Notes: generated by a model from the letters alone, not told the origin. 64,000 nt of DNA from an uncultured Saprospiraceae bacterium (GCA_937944245.1 CALDYY010000005.1:23261-87260), one strand, 5' to 3'. Shown: positions 35,292-45,393, counted from the first letter of the stretch. Made by a program: numbers and translations.

Positions 35292-37847
35292 TTACAGTTC
35301 GTCGCCAAAGCCATCGTCTAGCTTATCGTTTGTATTTAAACCATTAAGTCTATTGTAAGCACTACAATCCATTTCGATGCCAATATCTCCTGTTGGTCGC
35401 TTGAATTGTGCGGTTGCGTCCCAACCGTATTTAGGGTCTTTTTCTAGGGCTTCTATTAACAGTTGAAAGAAAGGTCTTGCCATTCTTGCCCCTTGCCCAA
35501 ATTCGATAGAGCGGAATCGAATCCATCGTTCCTCCCCACCTACCCAAGTACCAACGACCAAGTTAGGTGTAACGCCCATGTACCAACCATCCACAAAACT
35601 GTTGGTTGTCCCTGTTTTTCCACCAGTTGGGGTTTTAATTTTATTGAAACCGCCAGCAGTTGAGTTGTTGTAACGCAACATATCTAGCATCACATAGTTG
35701 TATTCCGGCTTGAGTGCGAGACTTTGTTCAGGTATTTTTTCATACAGCACTTTTCCGTTTTTATCCTCAATTTTTCGGATGTGGTAAGGTTCACTATAAG
35801 TTCCATTATTGGCAAATGTGGTGTAAGCACCTGCCATTTCCCAAACCATTAAATCGGCAGCCCCCAAAACAATAGAAGGTACTCTCGGAATAATGGGCTG
35901 TCCATTAGGGTATTTAGCATCTTTTTCAATACCCATACCGTCTAGCATACTAATAACTGGTTCTACCGAGCCAATTTGCTTGAGTAAATAGACCGTAATA
36001 GAGTTTTTAGATACCCTAAGTGCATCGCGTAGGGTTAATGGCTGATAGGACCATTTACCATCTGAGTTGGAAGGTGCCCATTCTTTAATGAGGTCAAAAT
36101 TAGATTCGCCCGGCGTAATGGTATAAGGCATATCTTGCACTTTGAAACAAGGCGAAAATCCTTGACGCGAAATGGCAGTGGCGTAAACAAAGGGTTTAAA
36201 TGTAGAACCGACTTGTCTTCTGGAGCGGATGTGGTCGAATTTGAACCATCTATGATCCACGCCGCCAACCCATGCTTTTATTTCTCCACTGTAAGGGTCA
36301 ACTGCTAAAGAACCGATTTGCAGAAACATACGCAGGTATTTGATGGAATCAATAGGACTCATTATAGTATCTTTCTGCATTTTGTCGTTATAAGCAAAAA
36401 TAGTCATTTTGACAGGCTCCTTAAATTGTGCTCTCACAGCGGATTGCAGTTTATTCCACTGCGAACGTAAGGTTGAAAAATGCTCGCTCTTGAGTATTTT
36501 TCGATAAGTGTTTGCCATATCGTTGGAAATGAACTTTTTATCCAATAATTCGGCAATGTGTCCCGGTTTCTTTGATTCGTTGAGTATGCGTTCAATATCA
36601 ATGTCTCTCAAGTTGAGGTCTTTAATTTCAGCGGCTAATTTATCCTCTACGCCACTTAAATATTTGCTTCGTAGAGCTTGGTATCGGTCTGATTCTCTTA
36701 CCAGCTTTGTTAATGCGTTTTCTCTAATATCCATTTCACTAGCACTGGTGTTATTGTCTTTGTACTTCCATGGGTCTTTGTCTTTCCAATGTTTAAAGTA
36801 GCTGCTTTGTAGTGAAGCCATATGTTTTATCATTTCTCGTTCAGCAATGCGTTGCAGTTGAGGGTCAATGGTGGTATAAATTTTTAATCCATCCCTGTAA
36901 ATATTATATGGTCTTCCATCTGTGGTCGTTTGACCTTCCAGTAGCTGCCGCACATCTTTTGATAATTCTGCTCGGTAATAGGGTGCAATTCCTTCACTTT
37001 GACTTGAGCGTTTGAATTTGGACATATCCAGCGGTTTGGCTTTGTAACGTTCATACTGCTCATTGGTAAGAAAACCGTTCTTGCACATTTGGAGTAGGAC
37101 TACGTCTCTGCGTTCTTTTGAGCGTTCTGGAAAACGTTTAGGATTATAAAGCCAAGGGTTCTTAAGCATCCCAACTAGCGTAGCGGCTTCTTCTACATCC
37201 AGCGAATCTTGAGATTTGGCAAAATAAATTTCGGCTGCTGCTTTTATACCATCTCCATCATTGATAAAATCAAATTTATTGAGGTACATGGCAATAATTT
37301 CTTCCTTGGTATAGTTTCGCTCTAGGCGAATGGCGATAATCCACTCTTTAAATTTCTGCAAAGCACGTTCAAGACCTGAACCGGGCTTGCCGGTAAAAAG
37401 TAATTTAGCCAACTGCTGGGTAATGGTGCTACCCCCGCCTGCGTCTCTCCCAAGTACAACGGTTTTGAAGATGACTCGACCCAATGCTTCAATATCAATA
37501 CCACTGTGTTTGTAGTATCGTTCATCCTCCGTAGCAATAAGGGCATTCACTACATTTTTGGATAACTGTTGGTAAGAAACGGGTACACGATTTTCGATGT
37601 AGTAACGCCCTAGCACCTCCATATTGTCGCCATAAATTTGCGATGCTAGTTCACTTTTAGGATTTTCCAATTCTTTTAATGAAGGTAGATTCGTACGCGA
37701 CAGTAGGAAAAAGAAAATAATAACAGCAACGACTGCCAAAGCCAAACCAATCCACAATAAGCGCATTAGCCACTTGTAAGTGTTTTGCCTTTTTTGGCGA
37801 ATATCTAAGATGGTAGTATCTTTCATAGATAATTTCTTTTGCTTCAA
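35292..37847 (-). CDS. mrcA: Penicillin-binding protein 1A (bifunctional transglycosylase/transpeptidase)
   Basis: 851 residues. A transmembrane anchor (about 27-50) is followed by the GT51 transglycosylase domain (ATEDERYYKHSGID with catalytic Glu, GGSTITQQLAKLLF). A long helical insert (about 345-480) precedes the transpeptidase domain, which has SxxK in GSTFKPF, SxN in VSKNSIT and KTG in GGKTGTTNSFVDGWY. It polymerises and cross-links peptidoglycan at the cytoplasmic membrane. The start at 37847 or the ATG seven codons later are both possible. aroB ends 3 bases beyond this start codon, so the two are almost certainly co-transcribed. The symbol follows usual naming for the class. Confidence 0.94.
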   Translation of the reverse strand: MKQKKLSMKDTTILDIRQKRQNTYKWLMRLLWIGLALAVVAVIIFFFLLSRTNLPSLKELENPKSELASQIYGDNMEVLGRYYIENRVPVSYQQLSKNVVNALIATEDERYYKHSGIDIEALGRVIFKTVVLGRDAGGGSTITQQLAKLLFTGKPGSGLERALQKFKEWIIAIRLERNYTKEEIIAMYLNKFDFINDGDGIKAAAEIYFAKSQDSLDVEEAATLVGMLKNPWLYNPKRFPERSKERRDVVLLQMCKNGFLTNEQYERYKAKPLDMSKFKRSSQSEGIAPYYRAELSKDVRQLLEGQTTTDGRPYNIYRDGLKIYTTIDPQLQRIAEREMIKHMASLQSSYFKHWKDKDPWKYKDNNTSASEMDIRENALTKLVRESDRYQALRSKYLSGVEDKLAAEIKDLNLRDIDIERILNESKKPGHIAELLDKKFISNDMANTYRKILKSEHFSTLRSQWNKLQSAVRAQFKEPVKMTIFAYNDKMQKDTIMSPIDSIKYLRMFLQIGSLAVDPYSGEIKAWVGGVDHRWFKFDHIRSRRQVGSTFKPFVYATAISRQGFSPCFKVQDMPYTITPGESNFDLIKEWAPSNSDGKWSYQPLTLRDALRVSKNSITVYLLKQIGSVEPVISMLDGMGIEKDAKYPNGQPIIPRVPSIVLGAADLMVWEMAGAYTTFANNGTYSEPYHIRKIEDKNGKVLYEKIPEQSLALKPEYNYVMLDMLRYNNSTAGGFNKIKTPTGGKTGTTNSFVDGWYMGVTPNLVVGTWVGGEERWIRFRSIEFGQGARMARPFFQLLIEALEKDPKYGWDATAQFKRPTGDIGIEMDCSAYNRLNGLNTNDKLDDGFGDEL

Positions 37848-37850
37848 TAA

Positions 37851-38936
37851 TTAATTTGTTATGATGGTTTGAGGTATTAATTCATTGTAAAAGTGTAAAC
37901 TTTCTATAATTTCTACCCAATGGCTTGTTTGATTGATATGTACCTTACCAATAGGGTGAATCAATGAAAAGTTGATTAAATCTTGCTCATTTTTTTTGTC
38001 TTTTTTCATCATTTCAATCAGCCATGAAAATGCAATATTTGGAATAATAACCTCATCGTAAATACGCAATAAAAATTGGCTTATATGTTCCAACTCGATG
38101 TAGGCTAATCCCAATTTCTTGTAAGACAAATAGGCTTCGCTAATCATACCAATGGCAATGGCTTCACCATGCAATAGTGGACGTTCGGATTGTAAAAAGT
38201 AACTTTCCACAGCATGCCCTACGGTATGACCAAAATTTAGTGCCTTTCGCAAGCCTTTTTCGTAGGGGTCTGCTTCTACAATTTGCTGTTTGATGCGCAG
38301 AGAAGGTACTAAAAAATGGGTCCAATCCACTTGCTGGAGATCGGTAATTGCCTGAATTTGCTGCCATTGTTGTGCATCGTAAATTAAACTATGCTTTATG
38401 ATTTCAGCAAATCCACTTCTGATTTCTCTTGCAGGAAGGGTATCCAAAAAATGTGGCTCAATAAAAACTGCTTTTGGATTAGCAAAAACACCAATACTAT
38501 TTTTAACTTCTTGAAAATCAATTCCTAACTTGCCACCAATAGAGGCATCTACTTGGGAAAGTAGCGTTGTTGGAAATTGTACAAAATCAATACCTCGTTT
38601 GAACGTACTAGCGCAAAAGCCTCCCATATCACCGATAACGCCTCCTCCTAAGTTAACCATTAGGGCTTTTCGGTCAACATTAGCATCCATCATTTTTGAC
38701 CAAATGATTTGGCAAGTGTCAATATTTTTATGTTGTTCCCCTGAAGGAATTTCAATGACAAAAAAATGCTCGAAATTTGTGTTTTCGCTGAACATCGGCA
38801 GGCAATACTTACGAGTATTTTCATCCACTAAAACTACAATTTTAGATGGTTGTAGGCTATGGAGTAAGGCATTCCACTGTTGCCAAATTGCCCCTATGTG
38901 TATTGTATAGTTTTGCAACGAAATTGTCTGTATCAT
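37851..38936 (-). CDS. aroB: 3-dehydroquinate synthase
   Basis: 361 residues. The enzyme turns DAHP into 3-dehydroquinate in the shikimate pathway, using NAD and a metal ion. NAD-binding and substrate motifs are visible: NLGGGVIGDMGGFCASTFKR, QFPTTLLSQVDASIGGKLGI, and metal-ligand regions RSGFAEIIKHSLIYD and LNFGHTVGHAVESYFL with LLHGEAIAIGM. The usual C-terminal MKKDKKNEQ lysine-rich loop is present. It heads an apparent run aroB-PBP1A-membrane protein, linking shikimate and wall genes only by position. Confidence 0.95.
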   Translation of the reverse strand: MIQTISLQNYTIHIGAIWQQWNALLHSLQPSKIVVLVDENTRKYCLPMFSENTNFEHFFVIEIPSGEQHKNIDTCQIIWSKMMDANVDRKALMVNLGGGVIGDMGGFCASTFKRGIDFVQFPTTLLSQVDASIGGKLGIDFQEVKNSIGVFANPKAVFIEPHFLDTLPAREIRSGFAEIIKHSLIYDAQQWQQIQAITDLQQVDWTHFLVPSLRIKQQIVEADPYEKGLRKALNFGHTVGHAVESYFLQSERPLLHGEAIAIGMISEAYLSYKKLGLAYIELEHISQFLLRIYDEVIIPNIAFSWLIEMMKKDKKNEQDLINFSLIHPIGKVHINQTSHWVEIIESLHFYNELIPQTIITN

Positions 38937-39154
38937 ACTTTATTTTTTTATCTACTGGTTAAGGCAGATAAATTGATTTGACCAATCTGATTGAATCTGA
39001 TGCAAAGATAAACGAAAGGAGCATACTATTTATCATCTTATTTCACGCAATATTGGTTGAGCTAACAATTCTTTAGGTAAAAATGACGTTTGAGGATGAC
39101 TAAAAAGAGTTATCTTGCAGTTTAATTAATTTTTATTCAATCACGCTTCGTATT

Positions 39155-39973
39155 ATGAAACAACTGTACATTATTTCTGCTATTTTGTTAGCAACCAGTT
39201 CATTCGTTTTTGCTCAAATAGGGCAGCCCTGTAAGCCAGACGAATCCTTGAAAGATTCGCTCGGTGTTTTTCCACTTCCTTTCGATTCAATACTTAGCCC
39301 ACTGGGCGGCATCAAGGAAATTGCTTGTTTAGGTAAACCCTACGAAACAGTATTCACCGTAGCTATTGGTGGTGCACTTAATTTTTCTGGGACGGAAATT
39401 ACAATTGACTCTATTCGCCTTGCTACTACTGGTGCTGTAACAGGACTGCCAGCAGGTTTGACTTACGAGTGCGGCACGCCTGATTGTACTTTTAGAAAAG
39501 GAAAACTAGGTTGTTTTGTTGTTAAAGGGACTACTAGAGAAACCAATATACCTCGTAGCTATCCATTGACCATTAAAGGCGTTATTTTCTCAGGCGTTAT
39601 TCCTATTGAGTTGACGTTTCCAAATGAATTAATTGCTGTTGGAACATATACTATTACTGTTGCCTCTGCCGATAGTGAGGCTTGCATGACCTCTAGTTTG
39701 AATGAGCTTAGTCGGCAAACGCTGAATGCTCAACTTGCGCCTAACCCTCTTGCTGAGTTTGGTATCTTGAACATCAATGCACAACAAGCTGGTCGCTATC
39801 AACTTAATATTTTTGATTTGTTAGGCAAAGTGGTGTCAACAGAGATGATATTTTTGCAAGTAGGTGAAAATCAGATAGATTTGGATGCTAATAAACTATC
39901 CGATGGAATGTATATTTTCAACCTTAAAAATGATAATACTCAAATAAGTCAACGATTCGTAGTAAAAAAATAA
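39155..39973 (+). CDS. T9SS type A cargo protein, small
   Basis: 272 residues. The signal peptide is MKQLYIISAILLATSSFVFA. The middle holds an Ig-like or beta-sandwich region with three cysteine-containing stretches (GLTYECGTPDCTFRKGKLGC) and the sentence-like IEIPLNF-type strands common in Bacteroidota surface proteins. The last 75 residues form the T9SS type A sorting domain: AQLAPNPLAEFGILNINAQQ, then YQLNIFDLLGKVV, ending in YIFNLKNDNTQISQRFVVKK. The sorting domain predicts secretion through the outer membrane by type IX and C-terminal cleavage. It resembles the opening region of the protein at 40232. Confidence 0.85.
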   Translation: MKQLYIISAILLATSSFVFAQIGQPCKPDESLKDSLGVFPLPFDSILSPLGGIKEIACLGKPYETVFTVAIGGALNFSGTEITIDSIRLATTGAVTGLPAGLTYECGTPDCTFRKGKLGCFVVKGTTRETNIPRSYPLTIKGVIFSGVIPIELTFPNELIAVGTYTITVASADSEACMTSSLNELSRQTLNAQLAPNPLAEFGILNINAQQAGRYQLNIFDLLGKVVSTEMIFLQVGENQIDLDANKLSDGMYIFNLKNDNTQISQRFVVKK

Positions 39974-40231
39974 ACTATTTTGTTGGAATCAGTTTGTTTA
40001 ACAGCTTAAAGGTTTTAAACATCTGAATATTATCTATTTAGTACCAGTGAATTTAACTATTGGCTTTTTCTTCTGATTCTGACAAAATTATCACCTTCAC
40101 CTTTAACAACCTTTTCTCATAGAGGCATCCAGCACATGCACCCACTGTCTGTAATCATTATGCTTTCAGTGGAACTTACACATACAAACACACCAAACAG
40201 ATTTTTTTAACGTGCTAAAAATAAGTGCTTT

Positions 40232-42031
40232 ATGAAGAAAATGATTACATTGATGTTCATTTGTGTAACTGCACAAATGCTAATTGCACAAGTTGGTTGT
40301 CCAGGATGTCAAGTTGTGTTATCACAAAATTTAGCTTTAGACACTATATATATAGGTGGTCTCCCAGATGGAAAAGCAGGTGAACCTTATGAAGCAGACC
40401 TAAGTTTTAGGATGCCTAAAACAACAACTCCCGTAGCAAGTGTGGATTCTACGGTGTTAGGTGGCTTGCCTATTTCTCGAATTACTATTTCTAAGGTTGA
40501 CGGTTTGCCTGCGGGCATAGCGTGGGAGGCAAGCCAGTTAGAGTTTGCGGTAGCTAATGAAACCGACGGCTGCGCTAGATTTTGTGGATTACCAACGGCT
40601 GCTGGTTTGTATATGGTCAAAATTACCTTAAAAGCTAGAATCCTCATTATTGAGCGAGAAACTTCTTTTGAAATTCCACTTTACATTGCTCCACCATCAG
40701 ACACTATGGGCGCATTTAGTTTAGAAAATAATATTGCTTGTGGAGCAGCCAATGTAAGTTTTAGAAATAACGTACCAAGTTTTGATAGAGAAGGCTATTC
40801 CTATTTTTGGGATTTTGGTAATGGAAAAACTTCCACAGAAGAAAACCCAGCACCTCAAGAGTATCCAGAAGTTGGAACTTACGAGGTGAGTTATCAAGCT
40901 ATTGTGGATACAGGTAGTTACGTGCTGCGGAAGGTTACTATTTTGAGCGAACCAAATTGTAGGGACATATTAAGTTTGCCCGATTATTTTATCGAAATAT
41001 ATAACCCCGAAGGTCAACTCGTGCTCAACACGCCCGATGCACGCAATCGCCCTTTGCCTGTTTCTTTTGATGTGGAGCTACCACTCAATGAAGGGGAATA
41101 TACTTTGGTCATTATTGATGATGATACTGGCATTGATGGTCCAGATGATTTATGCGGTACGCTACCTTTTACGCTAAAGGATACGCTATTGGAACTCAAC
41201 GGTATCGTGGTTAGACTGGACATTCCTTACCGCCCAGACACCATCACTTCAGTAGATACCGTTCGGGTATTTGCTTTTCCAGATTTACCTCGCATTTCAA
41301 AGTCTTTTAATGAGCCACTTTGCACAGGAGATAGTGTGTTATTAAAGGTAACGAACTATGAATCTGGTATTCAATGGTTGTTGAACAATACTGCCATACC
41401 TAATGCGAATGAACCTGTCTTTGCTGCCACATCATCAGGTAGTTACGCTATTAGTTATACTTCTATTGGTGGTTGTTCTGTGGTGTCTCGACCAGAGGTG
41501 GTGAATTTTGGGCAGATTCCTTTTGTGCCTATTTTTGAGGAAGAAAACAATTTATTGTCTTTACTTGCTGATAGTTTGCTAAACAATAGCCTGCAACTTT
41601 CATGGTTGTTAGACAGTACAGTATTGAAAAATGAAAATGAACCCACGCTGTGCGCTAAGACTTCAGGCAATTATACTTTAACGTTGCTTGATTTAAAGAC
41701 TAAGTGCAAAAATTCATTCACTGCTGAAGTTACAATTAATCCCGATATTGTTAACTGTACCATTTCAAATGTAAACAAATTGATACTGAATGATTTACGC
41801 ATTTTCCCAAATCCTGTTGAAAACATTTTGTACCTCACTTTTGAGCGTAACAGCAATGAACTCATCGTTGTTGAGTTGATTGATTTGCTTGGTAGAGTGC
41901 AGCAACAATGGCGCGATAATGCCACAGTAATAAATATGCAATTCAATATCAACGACTTACCTGTCGGTGCTTATTGGTTGAGAATAGTTGAAGATAAAAA
42001 AATGGCTACTTATAAAATTGTGAAGCAATAG
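40232..42031 (+). CDS. T9SS type A cargo protein with PKD domain
   Basis: 599 residues. The signal peptide is MKKMITLMFICVTAQMLIAQ. After a short cysteine-rich start (VGCPGCQVVLSQ) comes a beta-sandwich like that of the preceding protein, with PAGIAWEASQLEFA and CARFCGLPTAAGLY in the place of PAGLTYECGT and KLGCFVVKGTT. A PKD domain follows (about 165-230; YSYFWDFGNGKTSTEENPAP). Then come further Ig-like domains, and a type A sorting domain closes (LRIFPNPVENILYLTFERNS to TYKIVKQ). The final 230 or so residues match the C-terminal region of the 1510-residue protein at 49006. It is probably an exported surface or secreted protein with a role in adhesion, which is inference. Confidence 0.88.
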   Translation: MKKMITLMFICVTAQMLIAQVGCPGCQVVLSQNLALDTIYIGGLPDGKAGEPYEADLSFRMPKTTTPVASVDSTVLGGLPISRITISKVDGLPAGIAWEASQLEFAVANETDGCARFCGLPTAAGLYMVKITLKARILIIERETSFEIPLYIAPPSDTMGAFSLENNIACGAANVSFRNNVPSFDREGYSYFWDFGNGKTSTEENPAPQEYPEVGTYEVSYQAIVDTGSYVLRKVTILSEPNCRDILSLPDYFIEIYNPEGQLVLNTPDARNRPLPVSFDVELPLNEGEYTLVIIDDDTGIDGPDDLCGTLPFTLKDTLLELNGIVVRLDIPYRPDTITSVDTVRVFAFPDLPRISKSFNEPLCTGDSVLLKVTNYESGIQWLLNNTAIPNANEPVFAATSSGSYAISYTSIGGCSVVSRPEVVNFGQIPFVPIFEEENNLLSLLADSLLNNSLQLSWLLDSTVLKNENEPTLCAKTSGNYTLTLLDLKTKCKNSFTAEVTINPDIVNCTISNVNKLILNDLRIFPNPVENILYLTFERNSNELIVVELIDLLGRVQQQWRDNATVINMQFNINDLPVGAYWLRIVEDKKMATYKIVKQ

Positions 42032-42117
42032 CTTTATTAGGCATTGGTCATCAAGAGTGTAGTTGTAGATAAATCCTTTCGATTTACCGCATTTACACAC
42101 TTAGATAAATAAAAAAA

Positions 42118-42145
42118 CCTGTCGAATGAAAATTATTTCGACAGG
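42118..42145 (-). terminator. Intrinsic terminator of the aceBA operon
   Basis: CCTGTCGAA (42118-42126) pairs with TTCGACAGG (42137-42145). The A-run just left of it (42111-42117) supplies the minus-strand T-run. It lies 80 bases downstream of the aceA stop. Confidence 0.8.
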
Positions 42146-42225
42146 CTATTATTGTTAAACAAAACGAAAGAAATAACTTGCTTATTCAACTAAAGGGAAG
42201 TTAGACACTAAAGAGCAGTTAAATC

Positions 42226-43506
42226 TTAATGTGTAAATTGCCCTTCTTCTGTGCTTCCAGCCATTGCTACTGTAGAGGACTTGCCCTGCTGTACAGTATT
42301 TTGAACATAATCAAAATAGCTTGTTCCTACGAACGCTTGATGTTTTACAGCAGCAAAACCATATTCTTGTAATGCAAATTCGCGTTGTTGTAATGCAGAA
42401 TAACCTGCCATACCCGATTCTTTATATGCTTTGGAAAGCTCAAACATAGAAGTATTTAGAGCATGGAAACCTGCCAACGTAATGAATTGGAATTTGTAGC
42501 CTAGTTCTGCTAGGTTTTCTCTAAAAGTCAACATTTCTGATTTGCTCAAGTGCGCTGCCCAGTTGAAAGAAGGTGAGCAGTTGTAAGCCAACATTTTGCC
42601 TGGAAACTGTTCGTGAATACCTTGTGCAAATTCTCTGGCTTGTCCTAAATCTGGCAGTGAAGTCTCTAACCAAATTAAGTCAGCGTATGGAGCGTAAGAA
42701 AGCCCTCTATTGATGCCTTGTTCTAATCCACAGTTTACATAATAAAATCCTTCTGTACTACGCTTACCGGTCAAAAAAGGATGGTCGCGCTCATCAATAT
42801 CAGAAGTCAATAAATTAGCAGCATCCGCATCTGTTCGAGCAATAATGATTGTTGGTGTATTCATAACGTCGGCAGCTAGGCGCGCCGCTACAAGCTTATC
42901 AATAGCTTCTTGTGTAGGTACAAGCACTTTACCACCTAAGTGTCCACATTTTTTTGCTGAGGACAACTGGTCTTCAAAGTGAACTGCTGAAGCGCCTGCC
43001 TCAATCATAGCTTTCATCAATTCAAAGGCATTCAAATTGCCACCAAAGCCTGCTTCAGCATCTGCAATAATAGGTACCATCCAGTCAATATTGCCCTTTC
43101 CGGTAACAGATTGAATCTGGTCTCGTCTCATAAGAGCGTTGTTAATTCTTTTAACTACATTCGGAACAGAATCAGCAGGATAAAGTGATTGGTCAGGATA
43201 CATTTGACCTGCTAAGTTTGCATCAGCCGCCACTTGCCATCCACTTAAATAAATAGCATCCAAGCCTGCGGTTACTTCTTGAATGGCTTGATTGCCTGTA
43301 AGTGCACCTAAACCCGACACAAAAGGCTGCTTTTGTAGCTTGTCCCAAAACTTATTAGCTCCTTGTTTTGCCAGAGAGTATTCGATTTCCACAGTTCCTC
43401 TCAATCGAATAACGTCTTCTGCGGAATATGGACGTCTAATACCAGTCCATCTAGGGTTTGTTGCCCAATCAACAATTAAGTTTTTTACTTTTGAAATGTT
43501 TTCCAT
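42226..43506 (-). CDS. aceA: Isocitrate lyase
   Basis: 426 residues, close to E. coli AceA. The signature [14 protein letters not shown] with the catalytic cysteine is intact. [20 protein letters not shown] binds Mg and substrate, with [10 protein letters not shown] preceding the signature. [19 protein letters not shown] and [13 protein letters not shown] are further family motifs. It cleaves isocitrate into glyoxylate and succinate, the first step of the glyoxylate shunt. It lies 73 bases after aceB on the same strand, with a hairpin between, and both face the divergent regulator. It is presumably induced on acetate or fatty acids. Confidence 0.97.
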   Translation of the reverse strand: MENISKVKNLIVDWATNPRWTGIRRPYSAEDVIRLRGTVEIEYSLAKQGANKFWDKLQKQPFVSGLGALTGNQAIQEVTAGLDAIYLSGWQVAADANLAGQMYPDQSLYPADSVPNVVKRINNALMRRDQIQSVTGKGNIDWMVPIIADAEAGFGGNLNAFELMKAMIEAGASAVHFEDQLSSAKKCGHLGGKVLVPTQEAIDKLVAARLAADVMNTPTIIIARTDADAANLLTSDIDERDHPFLTGKRSTEGFYYVNCGLEQGINRGLSYAPYADLIWLETSLPDLGQAREFAQGIHEQFPGKMLAYNCSPSFNWAAHLSKSEMLTFRENLAELGYKFQFITLAGFHALNTSMFELSKAYKESGMAGYSALQQREFALQEYGFAAVKHQAFVGTSYFDYVQNTVQQGKSSTVAMAGSTEEGQFTH

Positions 43507-43548
43507 TGTTTTGTAGTTTAAATTTTTAATTAAATGTCATAATTATTG

Positions 43549-43575
43549 GTCTCCTTCTTCATTTGAGAAGGAGAC
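43549..43575 (-). promoter_or_regulatory. Intergenic stem-loop between aceB and aceA
   Basis: GTCTCCTTCT pairs perfectly with AGAAGGAGAC around a 7-base loop. On the transcribed strand it follows the aceB stop by 4 bases but has only AATAATT behind it, so termination would be partial. It may tune the aceA:aceB ratio or protect the upstream transcript end. Confidence 0.6.
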
Positions 43576-43579
43576 TCTT

Positions 43580-45190
43580 TTAGATTAATTCATATGCAGG
43601 CACTGTCAAAAATTCACTAAATTCCTCTTCTTTAATTATTCGGTCAAATAATGCTATGGCTTCGTTAAATCGTCCTTGCTTGTAGTTTTCTTCGCCGACA
43701 TACTGCTTAATCTTTTGGATTTCAACAGGTAACATCGTTTTGTACAACTCGTAAGTAATGGGTCTGCCATCTTCTAATGTAGCTTTGTGATGTATCCATT
43801 GCCACACTTGCGCTCTCGAAATCTCAGCAGTGGCAGCATCTTCCATCAGGTTATAAATAGCTGCTGCACCAATGCCTCTCAACCAACTTTCAATGTAAAG
43901 AATACCAACTCGAATGTTCAAAGCCAAGCCTTCCTCCGTGATAGTACCTTCAACAGGACGAATCAAATCACTTGCGGTTGTTGAAAAATCTTCTCTCTTG
44001 TTGTGAATTTGATTTGGTGTTGGCATGTGCTGATTAAAAATGTCCATAGCTACTTGTACCAATCCTGGATGGGCTACCCAAGTGCCATCGTGTCCATTTT
44101 TTACTTCTAGTAATTTATCTTGACGTACTTTTTCAAGTGCTCTTTCATTTGCTTCTGCATCATTCTTAATAGGAATGAAAGCCGCCATTCCGCCCATAGC
44201 ATGTATGCCTCTACGGTGGCAGGTCTGGATAACCAACTGCGAGTAGGCACTCATCATAGGGGTACTCATAGTTACTTTTGAGCGATCGGGTAGTATGAAG
44301 TTAGGATGTTGGCTAAATTTTTTGATGTAAGAGAAAATATAGTCCCAGCGACCACAATTTAGACCAGCAGAGTGTTCCCTTAATTCATACAAAATTTCGT
44401 GTAATTCAAAAGTAGCCAAAATAGTTTCTATTAGTACAGTTGCCTTAATGCTACCTTGTGGAATGTTCAAGTAATCCTGTGCAAACACAAAAACATCATT
44501 CCATAGCCTTGCTTCCAAGTGGCTTTCTATCTTGGGCAAGTAAAAATAAGGACCTGATCCTTTGTCAATCAACGCTTTAGCATTATGAAAAAAGTAAAGC
44601 CCAAAATCCACCAAACTTCCACTCATAGGTTCACCCTTAACAGTAAGGTGCTTTTCTAGTAAATGCCAACCTCGCGGGCGAACTAAGAGCGTAGCGATTT
44701 TATCATTTAATCGGTACTGCTTGCCATTTTCTGGATTAACAAAACTTATAGTGCCATTAACAGCATCGCGCAAGTTAATTTGTCCTTCTATGCAGTTACT
44801 CCAAGAAGGAGTATTGCTATCCTCCAAATCTGCCATAAATACTTTTGCACCACTATTAAGCGCATTGATAATCATTTTTCTATCTACCGGACCTGTTATT
44901 TCTACTCTTCGGTCTTGTAAATCTGCTGGAACAGTTGCCACTTTCCATTCACTTGCCCTAATTTTCTTGGTTTCTTCTAAAAAGTTAGGCAACTGACCAG
45001 CATCTATTGCTTTTTGTTTGTTTATCCTTTGTTCTAGTAAATCTTTTCTACGCTTATTGAAACGCTCATGCAATTCAATCAGAAACTGAAGTGCTTTGTC
45101 GGTGAGTATCTCCTTGTAATCTTCTTTAAGCCTCCCCCTTATTACCAATTCATTTTTGGTACTTTGATTAGGTATTGAGAAATTAGTCAT
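43580..45190 (-). CDS. aceB: Malate synthase A
   Basis: 536 residues from ATG 45190; the frame extends to 45229 but the added residues have no family match. The AceB-type form is shown by VFMADLEDSNTPSWSN, LLVRPRGWHLLEKHL, IPQGSIKATVLIETILATFE, RDSKVTM-like SKVTMSTPMM, and LNIRVGILYIESWLRGIGAA near the end. It condenses glyoxylate with acetyl-CoA to malate. It is the promoter-proximal gene of aceB-aceA, transcribed away from the RamB/ScfR-like regulator, with a 23-base inverted repeat in its promoter region. Confidence 0.96.
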   Translation of the reverse strand: MTNFSIPNQSTKNELVIRGRLKEDYKEILTDKALQFLIELHERFNKRRKDLLEQRINKQKAIDAGQLPNFLEETKKIRASEWKVATVPADLQDRRVEITGPVDRKMIINALNSGAKVFMADLEDSNTPSWSNCIEGQINLRDAVNGTISFVNPENGKQYRLNDKIATLLVRPRGWHLLEKHLTVKGEPMSGSLVDFGLYFFHNAKALIDKGSGPYFYLPKIESHLEARLWNDVFVFAQDYLNIPQGSIKATVLIETILATFELHEILYELREHSAGLNCGRWDYIFSYIKKFSQHPNFILPDRSKVTMSTPMMSAYSQLVIQTCHRRGIHAMGGMAAFIPIKNDAEANERALEKVRQDKLLEVKNGHDGTWVAHPGLVQVAMDIFNQHMPTPNQIHNKREDFSTTASDLIRPVEGTITEEGLALNIRVGILYIESWLRGIGAAAIYNLMEDAATAEISRAQVWQWIHHKATLEDGRPITYELYKTMLPVEIQKIKQYVGEENYKQGRFNEAIALFDRIIKEEEFSEFLTVPAYELI

Positions 45191-45225
45191 AACTTTACTT
45201 TTTTGTTTGTTTAACGAATATGCCT

Positions 45226-45233
45226 GCAATATA
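45226..45233 (-). promoter_or_regulatory. Candidate -7 element of aceB
   Basis: On the minus strand this reads TATATTGC, close to TAnnTTTG. It lies 36 bases before the aceB ATG at 45190. The inverted repeat at 45245-45267 sits 12-34 bases upstream of it, where the -33 element would be. Confidence 0.35.
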
Positions 45234-45244
45234 CAACTTTTTTC

Positions 45245-45267
45245 TTTTAGAGAAATTTTCTCTAAAA
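45245..45267. promoter_or_regulatory. Perfect inverted repeat in the aceB/regulator intergenic region (candidate operator)
   Basis: TTTTAGAGAAA and its exact complement flank a single T, giving 11-base arms. A second partial copy of the right arm (TTTTCTCAAAA) follows a few bases downstream, at about 45274-45284. The location between aceB and the divergent RamB/ScfR-like regulator suggests it is the regulator's binding site. The sequence differs from the published RamB motif of corynebacteria as I recall it. Confidence 0.65.
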
Positions 45268-45393
45268 ATATATTTTTCTCAAAATTATTATATTTACGTT
45301 ATGTAATGTAACCAAATAGGATGCGAACAAATAAAAAGTGAATTATTTTATATAAAAAAATATGTTTATTTAATTGATTTTCAAAAAAATAAG

